Shown here piece after piece: positions 54,201-62,849 of a DNA stretch of 64,000 nucleotides (its first letter is position 1; each line of letters opens with the position of its first letter). The notes under the pieces were generated by a model. It saw only the letters and a list, made by a program, of their open reading frames with translations, was not told where the DNA came from and ran no database searches. The stretch is from Wenzhouxiangella sp042310355 (GTDB lineage Bacteria; Pseudomonadota; Gammaproteobacteria; Xanthomonadales; Wenzhouxiangellaceae): the NCBI RefSeq assembly GCF_042310355.1, contig NZ_JBHJMR010000002.1, forward strand, positions 1 to 64,000, read 5' to 3'. The translations under genes were made by a program, and so were the position numbers.

Positions 54201-54599
54201 ATGTACACACTGACCGTTCGCGATCACTTCATGATCGCCCACAGCTTCAGCGGCGAGATCTTCGGTCCCGCACAGAAGTTGCACGGCGCCACCTACGTGG
54301 TCGACGCCAGCTTCATGCGGCCCGAGCTCGACGACGACGACCTGGTCGTCGATATCGGGCTGGCCGGCGAGGTGCTCGGGGGGATCCTGTCGGAGTTCAA
54401 TTTCGAAAACCTCGACGAGCTCGCACAGTTCAAGGGGCGCAACACCACGACGGAGTTCATGGCCCGCGTGGTCTTCGACCGCCTGGCGGCAGCCATCGCC
54501 GAGGGGCGCCTGGGTCCGACCGGGCCGGGCCTGACGCGTCTGAAAGTCGAACTCAGCGAGTCCCACCTGGCCCGTGCCAGCTACGAGGCCGACATTTGA
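54201..54599 (+). CDS. 6-pyruvoyltetrahydropterin synthase/QueD-fold protein lacking catalytic residues
   Basis: 132 aa, about the QueD length. The fold is recognised from MYTLTVRDHFMIAHSF, LHGATYVVDASF and GRNTTTEFMARVVF. Only two of the three zinc His positions are kept (H14, H28); the third is A30. The catalytic Cys before LHGH is missing (FGPAQKLHGA), and the Asp-His of LDHxxLN reads FNFENLDEL. Standard QueD or PTPS chemistry is therefore unlikely. It may bind a pterin-like ligand or do another reaction. The next start overlaps its stop (TTGA). Confidence 0.85.
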   Translation: MYTLTVRDHFMIAHSFSGEIFGPAQKLHGATYVVDASFMRPELDDDDLVVDIGLAGEVLGGILSEFNFENLDELAQFKGRNTTTEFMARVVFDRLAAAIAEGRLGPTGPGLTRLKVELSESHLARASYEADI

Positions 54600-55672
54600 G
54601 CGATCGCCTGATGGTCATCGTGCCCGGTGATCCGGGCCAGCGCACCGGCGGCTATCTCTACGATGCCCGCATCGTCGACGCGCTGCGCGCGCTGGGATGG
54701 TCGGTCGAGGTGATTGGGCTCGAGGGGCGTTTTCCCGATGCCGACGAGACGGCCCGAAGGGCCATGGGAAGGGCCCTGGCAGCCGCCGCGGACGGCCAGG
54801 CCGTGGTCATCGACGGGTTGGCGCTCGGCGGCGCACCCGAGGCGGTCTCCGCAGAGGCGAGGCGCCTCGATCTTACCGCCCTGGTGCACCATCCCCTGGC
54901 CGATGAAACCGGGCTGAGCCCGGCTTTGCGCGAACGGCTGTTGGAGAGCGAGGCGCGCGCGCTAGCGACCTGCCGCCGGGTCATCGTGACCAGCCCGTTC
55001 ACCGCGCGGCGCCTGGGCGAGCTGGGTCTGGATGCACGTCGACCCGCCGTGGTCGAGCCGGGCGTCGAGCCGGCTTCACTGGCCGGACCGGTCGCCGATC
55101 GGCTGGCCGGCCGCGAGCCCGGCGGGCGCGAAACACTGCTCTGCGTGGCCAGCCTGACGCCGCGCAAGGGCCAGGACATGCTGGTGCAGGCGCTGGCCGC
55201 GCTGGCCGACCGCGACTGGCACTGCGTGCTCGTCGGCTCGACGCGCCGTGACGCCGAGTTCGCCGGGCGGGTGGGCCGTGCCATCGACGGGGCCGGCCTG
55301 GGCGCGCGGATCGAATGCGTCGGGGAGTGCGGGGAACGGGCCCTGTCGGCCGAGTACCACCGCGCGGGCCTGTGCCTGCTGCCCTCGCATTACGAGGGTT
55401 ACGGCATGGTTGTTTCCGAAGCCCTGGCGCGCGGCCTTCCGATGATCACGACCACCGGCGGCGCGCTGGCCGATACCGCGCCCGCCGACTGCTGCCTTCG
55501 GTGCGCGCCGGGTGATGTCGAAGGATTTCGTGCGGCCTTGCAGAGCTGGTTCGATGATGGCGGGCTTCGCCAGCGCCTCACGCGCGCGGCGGTCGCCCGG
55601 CGCAATGGGTTGCGCGACTGGCCTGCGGCGGGAAGCGCGTTCTCGGCGGCGTTGCGGGAGGCGCCGGCATGA
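54596..55672 (+). CDS. Family-4 glycosyltransferase
   Basis: 358 aa from TTG 54596, overlapping the previous stop; ATG 54611 is the alternative. It has the GT-B fold of family 4: GDPGQRTGGYLYDARIVDAL at the N-terminus, the acceptor/donor hinge VASLTPRKGQDMLVQAL, and the E-x7-E nucleotide-sugar site EGYGMVVSEALARGLPMI. It is predicted to transfer a sugar, possibly to the product of the neighbouring QueD-like and GTP-derived enzymes. Its stop overlaps the methyltransferase start (ATGA). Confidence 0.9.
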   Translation: MSDRLMVIVPGDPGQRTGGYLYDARIVDALRALGWSVEVIGLEGRFPDADETARRAMGRALAAAADGQAVVIDGLALGGAPEAVSAEARRLDLTALVHHPLADETGLSPALRERLLESEARALATCRRVIVTSPFTARRLGELGLDARRPAVVEPGVEPASLAGPVADRLAGREPGGRETLLCVASLTPRKGQDMLVQALAALADRDWHCVLVGSTRRDAEFAGRVGRAIDGAGLGARIECVGECGERALSAEYHRAGLCLLPSHYEGYGMVVSEALARGLPMITTTGGALADTAPADCCLRCAPGDVEGFRAALQSWFDDGGLRQRLTRAAVARRNGLRDWPAAGSAFSAALREAPA

Positions 55673-56538
55673 TGCCGGACGCGGATTCACGATTCGACGG
55701 CGACTGGCTGGCGCTGCGCGAGGCGGCCGACCACGCCGCGCGCTCGGACGAGCTCGCCGGTCTAGTGGCTGAGCGCCTTGGGAGCCGCGTGCCGCTGCGC
55801 GTCCTCGACCTCGGCGCCGGCACGGGCAGCAACCTGCGCTGGCTGGCTCCCCGACTGCCCGGGCCGCAGGACTGGCTGCTGCTCGACCACGACGCGCAAC
55901 TGCTCGATCGCGCACACGCCCTGGCCGCCCCGGTTTCACTCGACGATCGCCCGATCCGGGTCGCGACCCGATGCGCGGACCTCGCCGAACTGTCGCCCGA
56001 GCTTTTCGAGGGGGTCGACCTGGTGACCGCCTCGGCCCTGTTCGACCTGGTCTCGGCGTTGTGGCTGGAGCAGCTGGCCGCCCGGATCGCTCAGATCGCC
56101 GAGCGTGGCGCGGCGGCCCTGTTTGCGCTCACCGTCGACGGCCGGCGCGGTTTCGTGGACGCCGACGGTCGGGCGCTGATCGATGAGGAAGATCGCTGGA
56201 TGGTCCGGCAGTTCAATGCCCACCAGCTTCGCGCCAAGGGACTGGGCAGGGCGCTGGGGCCGGCCGCCGCAGCGGCGCTGCCCGAAGCGCTGACTGCGGC
56301 CGGCTTGCGGGTCTTCACCGAGCGCGCCGACTGGCGACTGGCAGCGGGTGAGCCTCAAACCGGGCCATTGGCCGCGGCCCTGATCAACGACTGGGCGAAG
56401 GCCGCACGAGAGCAGTCGCCCGAATCGTCGGCGCGGGTGGCGGCCTGGCGCGATCGTCGCCTGGCCGGGCTCGAGGCGGGACGAATCGGTCTTTGCGTCG
56501 GGCATGTCGACGTTCTGGCCCTGCCGGAGGTGCCGTGA
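55669..56538 (+). CDS. Class I SAM-dependent methyltransferase
   Basis: 289 aa. Motif I is VLDLGAGTGSNLRWLAP, motif II DWLLLDHDAQLLDRA and the post-motif DLVTASALFDLVS. The C-terminal third is not similar to a known subfamily by eye. The substrate is unknown; its place between a glycosyltransferase and a flippase-like protein suggests modification of the same product. It is coupled by ATGA at its start and GTGA at its end. Confidence 0.9.
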   Translation: MMPDADSRFDGDWLALREAADHAARSDELAGLVAERLGSRVPLRVLDLGAGTGSNLRWLAPRLPGPQDWLLLDHDAQLLDRAHALAAPVSLDDRPIRVATRCADLAELSPELFEGVDLVTASALFDLVSALWLEQLAARIAQIAERGAAALFALTVDGRRGFVDADGRALIDEEDRWMVRQFNAHQLRAKGLGRALGPAAAAALPEALTAAGLRVFTERADWRLAAGEPQTGPLAAALINDWAKAAREQSPESSARVAAWRDRRLAGLEAGRIGLCVGHVDVLALPEVP

Positions 56539-57476
56539 GAGAAAAGCGCCGGCCGGGTCCCACGCTGCGCTGGGCGATCAGCCTGGCGGTGCTCGCCGCA
56601 CTTTTTTGGTGGCTCGATCCCGCGCGGGTGGCGGCCCAGGTCACGGCCCTGTCGCCGGGCTGGCTGGCAGCCGCCCTGGCGGTCACGGTCGTCCAGGTGT
56701 TGTTGTCGGCCTGGCGCTGGCGGTTCACCGCGGGCCGGCTGGGCCTGGCGCTGTCTCGAACGCGGGCGCTGGCCGACTACTACCTGGCGATGTTCGTCAA
56801 CCAGGTCCTGCCCGGCGGCATGCTGGGCGACGCCCTGCGGGCGCATCGCCACGCGCACCACAGCGGCGCGGTCGGACCGGCCTGGCGGGCGGTCTTGATC
56901 GAGCGCTTCTCCGGCCAGCTCGTCGTCGCGCTGGGCACCGTCGGCGTGCTGTTGCTGATGCCGGCCTGGCGCGAGGTGCTGGTCGCTCTTCGGCCCGAGC
57001 GTGTCGGCGCCTGGTTGGCGCCGGTGGCAGTAATCGGGCTGTCGGCCGTCGTCGTCTACGGTGCCACGCGGCGCTTTCCCCAGGCCTGGCGCGATCTTCG
57101 CGCCGACCTGCATCGGGCCCTGCTGGCGCCGTCGGCCTGGCCGCGGCAGCTCGCGGCTTCGCTGGCGGTGGTGTGCAGCTATGCGCTGGTGTTTGCCCTG
57201 GCCGCGCGCGGCATCGGTGTCGGTCTCGACTTTGCCGTGCTGCTGGCCGTCGGCCTGCCGATCCTGCTGGCCATGCTGATTCCCTTTTCGGTGGCCGGCT
57301 GGGGTTTCCGCGAGGCGGCCGCCGCAGCCGTGTGGCTGGCGCTGGGCCTGCCGGGCGAACAGGGCGTGGCGGTGGCGATGACCTACGGTGCGGTCAACCT
57401 GGTCGCGGCGCTGCCGGGGGCGGTCGTGCTGGCCCGGCGCCCGCCGGGCGCGCCGACTTGCCGGCAGTCAGGCTGA
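56535..57476 (+). CDS. Flippase-like membrane protein (LPG synthase TM/YbhN-type)
   Basis: 313 aa from GTG 56535 (GTGA overlap). About seven to nine hydrophobic segments match the lysylphosphatidylglycerol-synthase transmembrane/UPF0104 family: LADYYLAMFVNQVLPGGMLGD, and late PFSVAGWGFREAAAAAVW. The catalytic aminoacyl domain of LPG synthase is absent, so a lipid or isoprenoid-linked flippase role is the usual guess. It is the last gene of the plus-strand run and overlaps the convergent reductase gene by 9 bp. Confidence 0.88.
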   Translation: MREKRRPGPTLRWAISLAVLAALFWWLDPARVAAQVTALSPGWLAAALAVTVVQVLLSAWRWRFTAGRLGLALSRTRALADYYLAMFVNQVLPGGMLGDALRAHRHAHHSGAVGPAWRAVLIERFSGQLVVALGTVGVLLLMPAWREVLVALRPERVGAWLAPVAVIGLSAVVVYGATRRFPQAWRDLRADLHRALLAPSAWPRQLAASLAVVCSYALVFALAARGIGVGLDFAVLLAVGLPILLAMLIPFSVAGWGFREAAAAAVWLALGLPGEQGVAVAMTYGAVNLVAALPGAVVLARRPPGAPTCRQSG

Positions 57477-58385
57477 AGGCTCGCGCAGGATGACGTCGAC
57501 CAGCAGTTCGTCCTCGAGCCGGAAACTGCGGATGCGCGGACGGCGGGCTTCGTCGAGACGATCGATGGCGGGCAGGTCGATGCCGTTGCGGCCCGAGCCG
57601 ATGATCAGCGGGGCGATCAGCAGCTGCAGGCGGTCTAGTGCGCCGGCGTGCAGGAAACGCGAGATCGTGTCGGCGCCGCCCTCGATGAGGATGCGCCGCA
57701 GGCCGCGGGATTCCAGCGCTGCGAGCAGGTCCGCGGGCGCGAAGCCGCCGTTGGCGAGTGTCAGCCGGATGCGCTCGACGTGGTCCGGCGCGGCGGCGGG
57801 CCGGGCCTCCGGGCCGACCAGGTGGAGCACGCTCACGGGATTGTCCTCGGCATCGAAAAGCGGCCCGCTGCAGGGCACGCGGCCGGCGGGGTCGATTATT
57901 ACCCGCACAGGGTCGCTGCCGTCAACGTGCCGCACGGTCAGCCGCGGTTGGTCGGCAATGGCGGTGCCGGCGCCGATGACCACGGCATCGACCAGTGCGC
58001 GCAGGCGGTGCAGATGGGTCAGCGCGGCCGGGCCGTTGATGTAGTGGGAATGGCCGCTGCGCGTGGCGATTCGCCCGTCCAGGCTTTGCCCGAGCTGGGC
58101 GACGACCATCCGCGGCTCGGTAACCAGGGGGGCCAGGGCATCGAGGGTGGCACGGGCGTGTTCGTCGAGCGCGGCCTCGCTGTGCCAGCGGCCCGAGCGT
58201 TCCAGGGTCAGCTCGCCGCCGCGAAGCGTGGTCGGCCAGCGATCGATCCCGCCCCAGTCCTGATTCCGGGCCCTCAGCAGCAGTTGCCAGATGTCATCGC
58301 CGTCCCCATCTTCCCGACGAGCATCGCCTCCGGCGGGCGGCAGTTCACACAATCGAGCCCCGCGTCGCTTAGATTCTGTGCTCAT
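57468..58385 (-). CDS. RibD C-terminal-type pyrimidine reductase
   Basis: 305 aa from ATG 58385. The central and C-terminal part matches the dihydrofolate-reductase-like RibD_C domain: RMVVAQLGQSLDGRIATRSG, DAVVIGAGTAIADQPRLTVR and LRRILIEGGADTISRFL. The RibD deaminase domain is absent; the first ~95 residues are unassigned. RibD_C enzymes reduce the ribosylamino-pyrimidine made from GTP. It is divergent from the GTP cyclohydrolase II gene with 34 bp between starts, implying paired control. Confidence 0.92.
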   Translation of the reverse strand: MSTESKRRGARLCELPPAGGDARREDGDGDDIWQLLLRARNQDWGGIDRWPTTLRGGELTLERSGRWHSEAALDEHARATLDALAPLVTEPRMVVAQLGQSLDGRIATRSGHSHYINGPAALTHLHRLRALVDAVVIGAGTAIADQPRLTVRHVDGSDPVRVIIDPAGRVPCSGPLFDAEDNPVSVLHLVGPEARPAAAPDHVERIRLTLANGGFAPADLLAALESRGLRRILIEGGADTISRFLHAGALDRLQLLIAPLIIGSGRNGIDLPAIDRLDEARRPRIRSFRLEDELLVDVILREPSA

Positions 58386-58419
58386 GGGAAGGCATAATGG
58401 CACAAACAGTGAGAAGCCC

Positions 58420-59535
58420 ATGCACCAGGTAGAGCGCGCGATCTTTGATCTTCGGCGGGGGTTGCCGATCGTTGTCCACGACGAATCCGACGGGGCGGAC
58501 CGCGGCGTGCTGGTCTATCCGATCGAGTCTCTGACCGAAGACCGGCTGACCGACGTGCTCGATCTAGCTGGCAGTGCGCCAACGCTGACGCTCACCCGCC
58601 ATCGCATGGCCGCGATGGGCTTTCCGATGCACACCGATTCGGCTTCGCTGCCGCTGCGCAGGGCCGAGGGCTTGAGCGCCGAGGCGCTCTACTGCGCGGC
58701 TGCCGCCGCCGAGGACCCCAGAACCCGCCTGTTCGAGCAGCCGCGCCCGGCCAGTGCCTCCGAGCGGGCCGCGCTCGCCTTGATGCGCCGGGCCCTGCTG
58801 GTGCCGGCGGCCCTGACGGCGACCATCGACGGCAGCCGCCAGGCGGCCGTCGAGCGTGCCATTGCCGATGGTTCGATCCTTCGCGTGTCGGCGCGCTCGG
58901 CCGAACAGTGCTTCGACTCCGGCGCGGGCATGCTCAAGCGCGTCAGCGAAGCCGACGTGCCCCTGAGCGAGTCGGTGCAGTCGCGATTCGTGCTTTTCCG
59001 AGAACCCGACGGCCTGCGCGAACACCTGGCCGTGCTGATCGGCGAGTCGGGCGTCTGGCCCGAAGCGGTGCCCACGCGTCTGCATTCGGCCTGCCTGACC
59101 GGCGACCTGTTCGGCAGCCTGCGCTGCGACTGCGGCGAGCAGCTTCAGAACGCGGTGCGAACAATCGCCCAGATGGGCGGTGGCGTGCTGCTCTACCTGG
59201 CGCAGGAGGGACGCGGCATCGGCCTGGCCAACAAACTGCGCGCCTACGCGCTGCAGGACGAAGGGCTCGACACCATCGATGCCGACCGGATGCTCGGCTT
59301 CGGCGAAGACAGCCGACGCTACCGCGTGGCCGTCGACATGCTCACGGCACTGTCGATTCGGAGCGTCAAGCTGCTGACCAACAACCCGTCGAAGGTGGAC
59401 GCGCTGCGCGAGGGCGGCATCGAGGTGGCGGCCCGCGACGGGCTCTACGGCCGGCTGACCCGGCAGAATCGTCGCTATCTCAAGGCCAAGGCGAGCCGCT
59501 CCGGACACTTGCTCGACGATTTCCTCGACGAGTAG
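58420..59535 (+). CDS. ribA: GTP cyclohydrolase II with N-terminal extension
   Basis: 371 aa from ATG 58420. GAGAAG lies close upstream; ATG 58384 has no site and overlaps the divergent start codon within CATG. The C-terminal ~200 residues are GTP cyclohydrolase II, with the zinc Cys motif CLTGDLFGSLRCDCGEQL, then YLAQEGRGIGLANKLRAY and LLTNNPSKVDAL. The N-terminal ~170 residues (VERAIFDLRRGLPIVV) match no full DHBP-synthase site but resemble the extension in some long RibA proteins. It opens GTP to the 2,5-diamino-pyrimidine, feeding the riboflavin route or the neighbouring special pathway. Confidence 0.93.
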   Translation: MHQVERAIFDLRRGLPIVVHDESDGADRGVLVYPIESLTEDRLTDVLDLAGSAPTLTLTRHRMAAMGFPMHTDSASLPLRRAEGLSAEALYCAAAAAEDPRTRLFEQPRPASASERAALALMRRALLVPAALTATIDGSRQAAVERAIADGSILRVSARSAEQCFDSGAGMLKRVSEADVPLSESVQSRFVLFREPDGLREHLAVLIGESGVWPEAVPTRLHSACLTGDLFGSLRCDCGEQLQNAVRTIAQMGGGVLLYLAQEGRGIGLANKLRAYALQDEGLDTIDADRMLGFGEDSRRYRVAVDMLTALSIRSVKLLTNNPSKVDALREGGIEVAARDGLYGRLTRQNRRYLKAKASRSGHLLDDFLDE

Positions 59536-59545
59536 CCCGAAGGTT

Positions 59546-60319
59546 CTATTGACCCGGCGGCCAGGGCTTGGCGCGGCAGGCCGAGATCACCGCCGCCAGT
59601 CGGTCGGCATAGTGCCCGATCAGTTCCGCCCCCAGCGCCGCCGTGGCCGAGGCCGCATCGCCGACCACGCCGGCCGTGTGCAGGTCTTCGGCCAGCCACG
59701 CCCAGGGCGCTTCTCCCTGAGGGGGCAGGGCGGCGTCGTGGGGCTGCCGGCTATGGATGTTGCGGGCCTGGTCCATTCGAACTAACTCAGGCGCCAGGTG
59801 GCGCATCATCGCGGTCTCGGCCAAGCCGCCGTGCAGGCCGTCGCGCAATTCCACGGCACCCAGCAGGTCGCCCGGCGCGGTGAAACGCATGTAGCTGGCC
59901 TTGACCGCCAGCATCCCGAGCCGGCGCCTGAGATCGAGCGCGGCAGCATCCATCCATCCGATGTTGCCGCCGTGCGCATTGACCATCACCAGTCGCTCGA
60001 TTCCGGCGCGGGCCAGGCCGTCGCCGAGGGCCGCGATTTGTGCCTGCATTTGCCCGGGTGTGAGGCTGAGCGTGCCGGCGAAGCCGGCGTGTTCGTCGCT
60101 CGTGCCGACCGCCAGGGTCGGCAGCGCGAGCAGGGGAAAGTCGTCGTCGAGTCGCTGCGCCGCGGCCGCGAGCAGGCCTTCGCCGATGATGCAGTCGGTG
60201 GCCAGCGGCAGGTGCGGGCCGTGCTGCTCGATCGCGCCCAGCACGACGGCCGCGACCGGCTTGTCTTTGCTCAGCGACGCGATCTCGTGGCTGGTGAGAT
60301 GCCCCCATTGCTTCGGCAT
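59546..60319 (-). CDS. Creatininase family amidohydrolase
   Basis: 257 aa. Metal-binding motifs are complete: AIEQHGPHLPLATD, GTSDEHAGFAGTLSL and VNAHGGNIGW. Family members include creatinine amidohydrolase, the archaeal FAPy formamide hydrolase (ArfB of riboflavin synthesis) and MftE peptidase. Beside a GTP cyclohydrolase II and a RibD-type reductase, a pyrimidine-intermediate hydrolase is plausible, but not shown. It is convergent with ribA by 10 bp and lies 5 bp downstream of the FkbM gene on the same strand. Confidence 0.92.
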   Translation of the reverse strand: MPKQWGHLTSHEIASLSKDKPVAAVVLGAIEQHGPHLPLATDCIIGEGLLAAAAQRLDDDFPLLALPTLAVGTSDEHAGFAGTLSLTPGQMQAQIAALGDGLARAGIERLVMVNAHGGNIGWMDAAALDLRRRLGMLAVKASYMRFTAPGDLLGAVELRDGLHGGLAETAMMRHLAPELVRMDQARNIHSRQPHDAALPPQGEAPWAWLAEDLHTAGVVGDAASATAALGAELIGHYADRLAAVISACRAKPWPPGQ

Positions 60320-60324
60320 GGTAG

Positions 60325-61077
60325 TCACTTCGGCTCGGGTTGGTGGACGGCGTACAGGTCGCCGGATGCCAGGCCGTCGGCGCCGGCGGCCAGCCAGTCG
60401 GCAACGGCCTCGGGGGGCTGCCATTGCGACCACAGGAAGCGGCGTTCCTCGCCGGCTATGGCATTGTAGCGGTAGGTTCCCAGCGCGGCCAGACGGTCGA
60501 GGCAGGCTTGCGCGTGGTCGAGCGCGCTGCCGACGAATTCGATCGACAATGCCGGCAGGGCGGCGGATAGGCCGGCAAGCACCTCGGCTTCGTGGCCCTC
60601 GACATCGATCTTGCAGAAGTCGGGCCGGCCGTGCTCGTCGATCAGCGCATCCAGCGTGGTCACGGCGACCTCGATAGTATGTTCCCAGCGCACAGCGGCG
60701 AAGCCCTGGTGTTCGCGGGTGACCCGGGCGCGCCAGCCGGCCGAGAGCGAGGCCACCGCCGGGTGGGACTCGCTCAGTGCAAGGCGGGCGTGGCCGGCTT
60801 GCGCGCCGGCGGCCTGATCGAGCAGTACGACACCGTTGTCGCTTCCGTGGAAGCGCCTGAGCCAGCGCATCGGCGCCGGCTGGGGCTCGAGCGCCACGAC
60901 GCGCGCGCCCAGACGGCGGAAGGCGCGTGTACGGTCGCCCAGGTGAGCGCCGATATCGAAAACCACGCCGCCCGGCTCCACGAAGGGGCGGTAGAGCGCA
61001 AGTAGCCCCCGCAGCCGGCCCGGGCGCCGGTAGATCCAAAGCGAGCGGGCGAGTCCGATGGCCGAGCGAAGGCTCAT
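60325..61077 (-). CDS. FkbM family methyltransferase
   Basis: 250 aa from ATG 61077; upstream in-frame ATGs lie in the intergenic part. The SAM motif VVFDIGAHLGDRTRAFRRLG and the later FCKIDVEGHEAEVLAGL are typical of FkbM. These methylate hydroxyls, often on sugars or polyketides. It is followed 5 bp later by the creatininase gene, so the two form a unit, and is divergent from the sulfatase-like gene with 23 bp between starts. Confidence 0.9.
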   Translation of the reverse strand: MSLRSAIGLARSLWIYRRPGRLRGLLALYRPFVEPGGVVFDIGAHLGDRTRAFRRLGARVVALEPQPAPMRWLRRFHGSDNGVVLLDQAAGAQAGHARLALSESHPAVASLSAGWRARVTREHQGFAAVRWEHTIEVAVTTLDALIDEHGRPDFCKIDVEGHEAEVLAGLSAALPALSIEFVGSALDHAQACLDRLAALGTYRYNAIAGEERRFLWSQWQPPEAVADWLAAGADGLASGDLYAVHQPEPK

Positions 61078-61100
61078 GGGTAGTATCCGGATAGGAGATC

Positions 61101-62732
61101 GTGTTGGGTCATGTCGATGAACATTGTGCGCCATCGCCGGTGAAGTCGGAAATGCCGCAAGGGTCGTCGTGGTTCGGGCTCACCCGCCTGCTGGCGGTGG
61201 GGCTGGTACTCAATGCGCTGCTGGTGCTGCCGGCCTGGTGGCGCGACGCCGCGCCGGGAAGCGTCTGGCTCGCGCCGGAGGCCTGGCTGCTGCCGGCGCT
61301 TTTCGCGCTTTGCGCCGGCCGCTGCGCCCGGGTGATGGGGCCGGTGCTGACCTTCCTGCTGGCGTTCGTCATGGTTGCCGGCGCCTTCGACGGCCTGGTG
61401 CAGTCGGTCCTGGGTCGGCCGCTGAACGTGTTCGTCGACCCACTGATGCTCGGCGCCGGCTTTCACCTGCTCGAGGGCAGTATCGGTTTGTGGGCAGCGC
61501 TACTGGCATCCTTGCTGGTCGCCCTGGCGGCCGCAGCTGTTGCCTGGGTGGTATGGCGCCTGATCAGGGCGGGTGCCGTGGCCGGGCCGCGGGCCGCAAT
61601 GGCGGTCGCGTCGCTTGCCCTGGTCCTGGGGCTGGTCGGAATGTCGCCGATGCTCCCGGGCGTGGCGTCGCAGCTGCTGCACACGGCTGTTGCGCAAGCC
61701 GGTCAGCTGGAGGCGACGCGGCGGGCGCGCTTGCGTCTGCTGCAGGCGCAGGACGACCCGGCCTTCGCCGCGCGCGCCCTGCCGGGCCTGGCCGGGCGCG
61801 ATGTGTACGTCGTCTACATCGAGTCCTACGGCGAGAGCCTGCTCGACCAGGCTCGCTACGCCGGTCGGATCGAGCCGCTGCTCGAGCGCTGGCGCGGCCG
61901 GCTCGAAGCTCAGGGACTGCATACCGTCAGCGGCCGGCTCGAGGCGCCCATCCGGGGCGGTCAGTCCTGGCTGTCGCACGCCACCGTGTTGAGCGGGCTG
62001 CCGATCGACAGTCAGCTGTGGTACCGAACGCTGCTGGCCCGCGATATCGACCTGCTGACCGATGATTTCCGGGCCACCGGGCATCGGACCCTCAAGCTGG
62101 CGCCGGCCATTGTCGGGGACTGGCCCGAGGGCAGGCAGCTGGGCTTCGACCGAATCTTCGCCGCCGACGACCTGGGTTACCGCGGGCCGCGCCTTGGCTG
62201 GGTGACGATGCCCGACGAGTTCACGCTGCATCGCTTCGGCGGGCACATTCGGCCGCGCATCGATGCGCCGGTGTACGCGCAGTTCGCCCTGATCAGCAGC
62301 CACTGGCCCTGGACGCCGGTGATCGAGCCGACGGCCGATCCGACGCGGATCGACCAGGGCCGCGTCTACGAGCGTTGGCGCGGTGGCGATACCGACACCC
62401 TCGCGCTGATGTTCGACGCGGCCGCCCAGCGCGCGGCCTACCTCGACAGCGTCGAATACGCCCTGACCGTCACGCTCGAGTGGGCCCGCTGCCTGCCGGA
62501 TGACGCCCTGCTGCTGGTGCTGGGCGATCACCAGCCGACCGGCCTGATCGCCGGGCGGGATGCCGGCGCGGGTGTGCCGGTCCACGTCATCAGCGGCGAT
62601 GCAGCGCTCCTGGCCGGGTTCGAGCGGCGCGGTTTCGTTCCCGGCCTGCTGCCGCCGCCGAACGACGAATCGACGGGACTGGATCGTCTTCGCCACTGGC
62701 TGCGGGAAGATTTCGGGCGCGATTTGCCATGA
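61101..62732 (+). CDS. Membrane sulfatase/LTA-synthase-like hydrolase
   Basis: 543 aa from GTG 61101 (AGGAG just upstream); GTG 61140 and ATG 61152 are alternatives. About five hydrophobic segments (about 25-200) precede a periplasmic domain of the alkaline phosphatase superfamily. That domain has YVVYIESYGESLLDQ, a possible nucleophile region GQSWLSHATVLSGLP, and the metal motif VLGDHQPTG. Layout resembles LtaS/EptA-like transferases, so it may add phospho-groups or sulfate to lipid or glycan. It is close to FkbM, GT and sulfotransferase-like genes. Confidence 0.82.
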   Translation: MLGHVDEHCAPSPVKSEMPQGSSWFGLTRLLAVGLVLNALLVLPAWWRDAAPGSVWLAPEAWLLPALFALCAGRCARVMGPVLTFLLAFVMVAGAFDGLVQSVLGRPLNVFVDPLMLGAGFHLLEGSIGLWAALLASLLVALAAAAVAWVVWRLIRAGAVAGPRAAMAVASLALVLGLVGMSPMLPGVASQLLHTAVAQAGQLEATRRARLRLLQAQDDPAFAARALPGLAGRDVYVVYIESYGESLLDQARYAGRIEPLLERWRGRLEAQGLHTVSGRLEAPIRGGQSWLSHATVLSGLPIDSQLWYRTLLARDIDLLTDDFRATGHRTLKLAPAIVGDWPEGRQLGFDRIFAADDLGYRGPRLGWVTMPDEFTLHRFGGHIRPRIDAPVYAQFALISSHWPWTPVIEPTADPTRIDQGRVYERWRGGDTDTLALMFDAAAQRAAYLDSVEYALTVTLEWARCLPDDALLLVLGDHQPTGLIAGRDAGAGVPVHVISGDAALLAGFERRGFVPGLLPPPNDESTGLDRLRHWLREDFGRDLP

Positions 62733-62849
62733 CGGCCTTCGCCGCTTAGTCTATGTCGGTTATTCGCCGCTGATCGATCATGTTGACCGCAATGCTTTCT
62801 CCGCGCTCCGAGCTTTCCCGCCCTTGCCGTGCCCGACCGGGGTGCGTGC

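Noticed and set aside
58291..58420. FMN riboswitch ahead of ribA
   Set aside because: Only 34 bp separate the divergent starts and there is no multi-stem RFN-like sequence; the upstream DNA is the reductase coding region.
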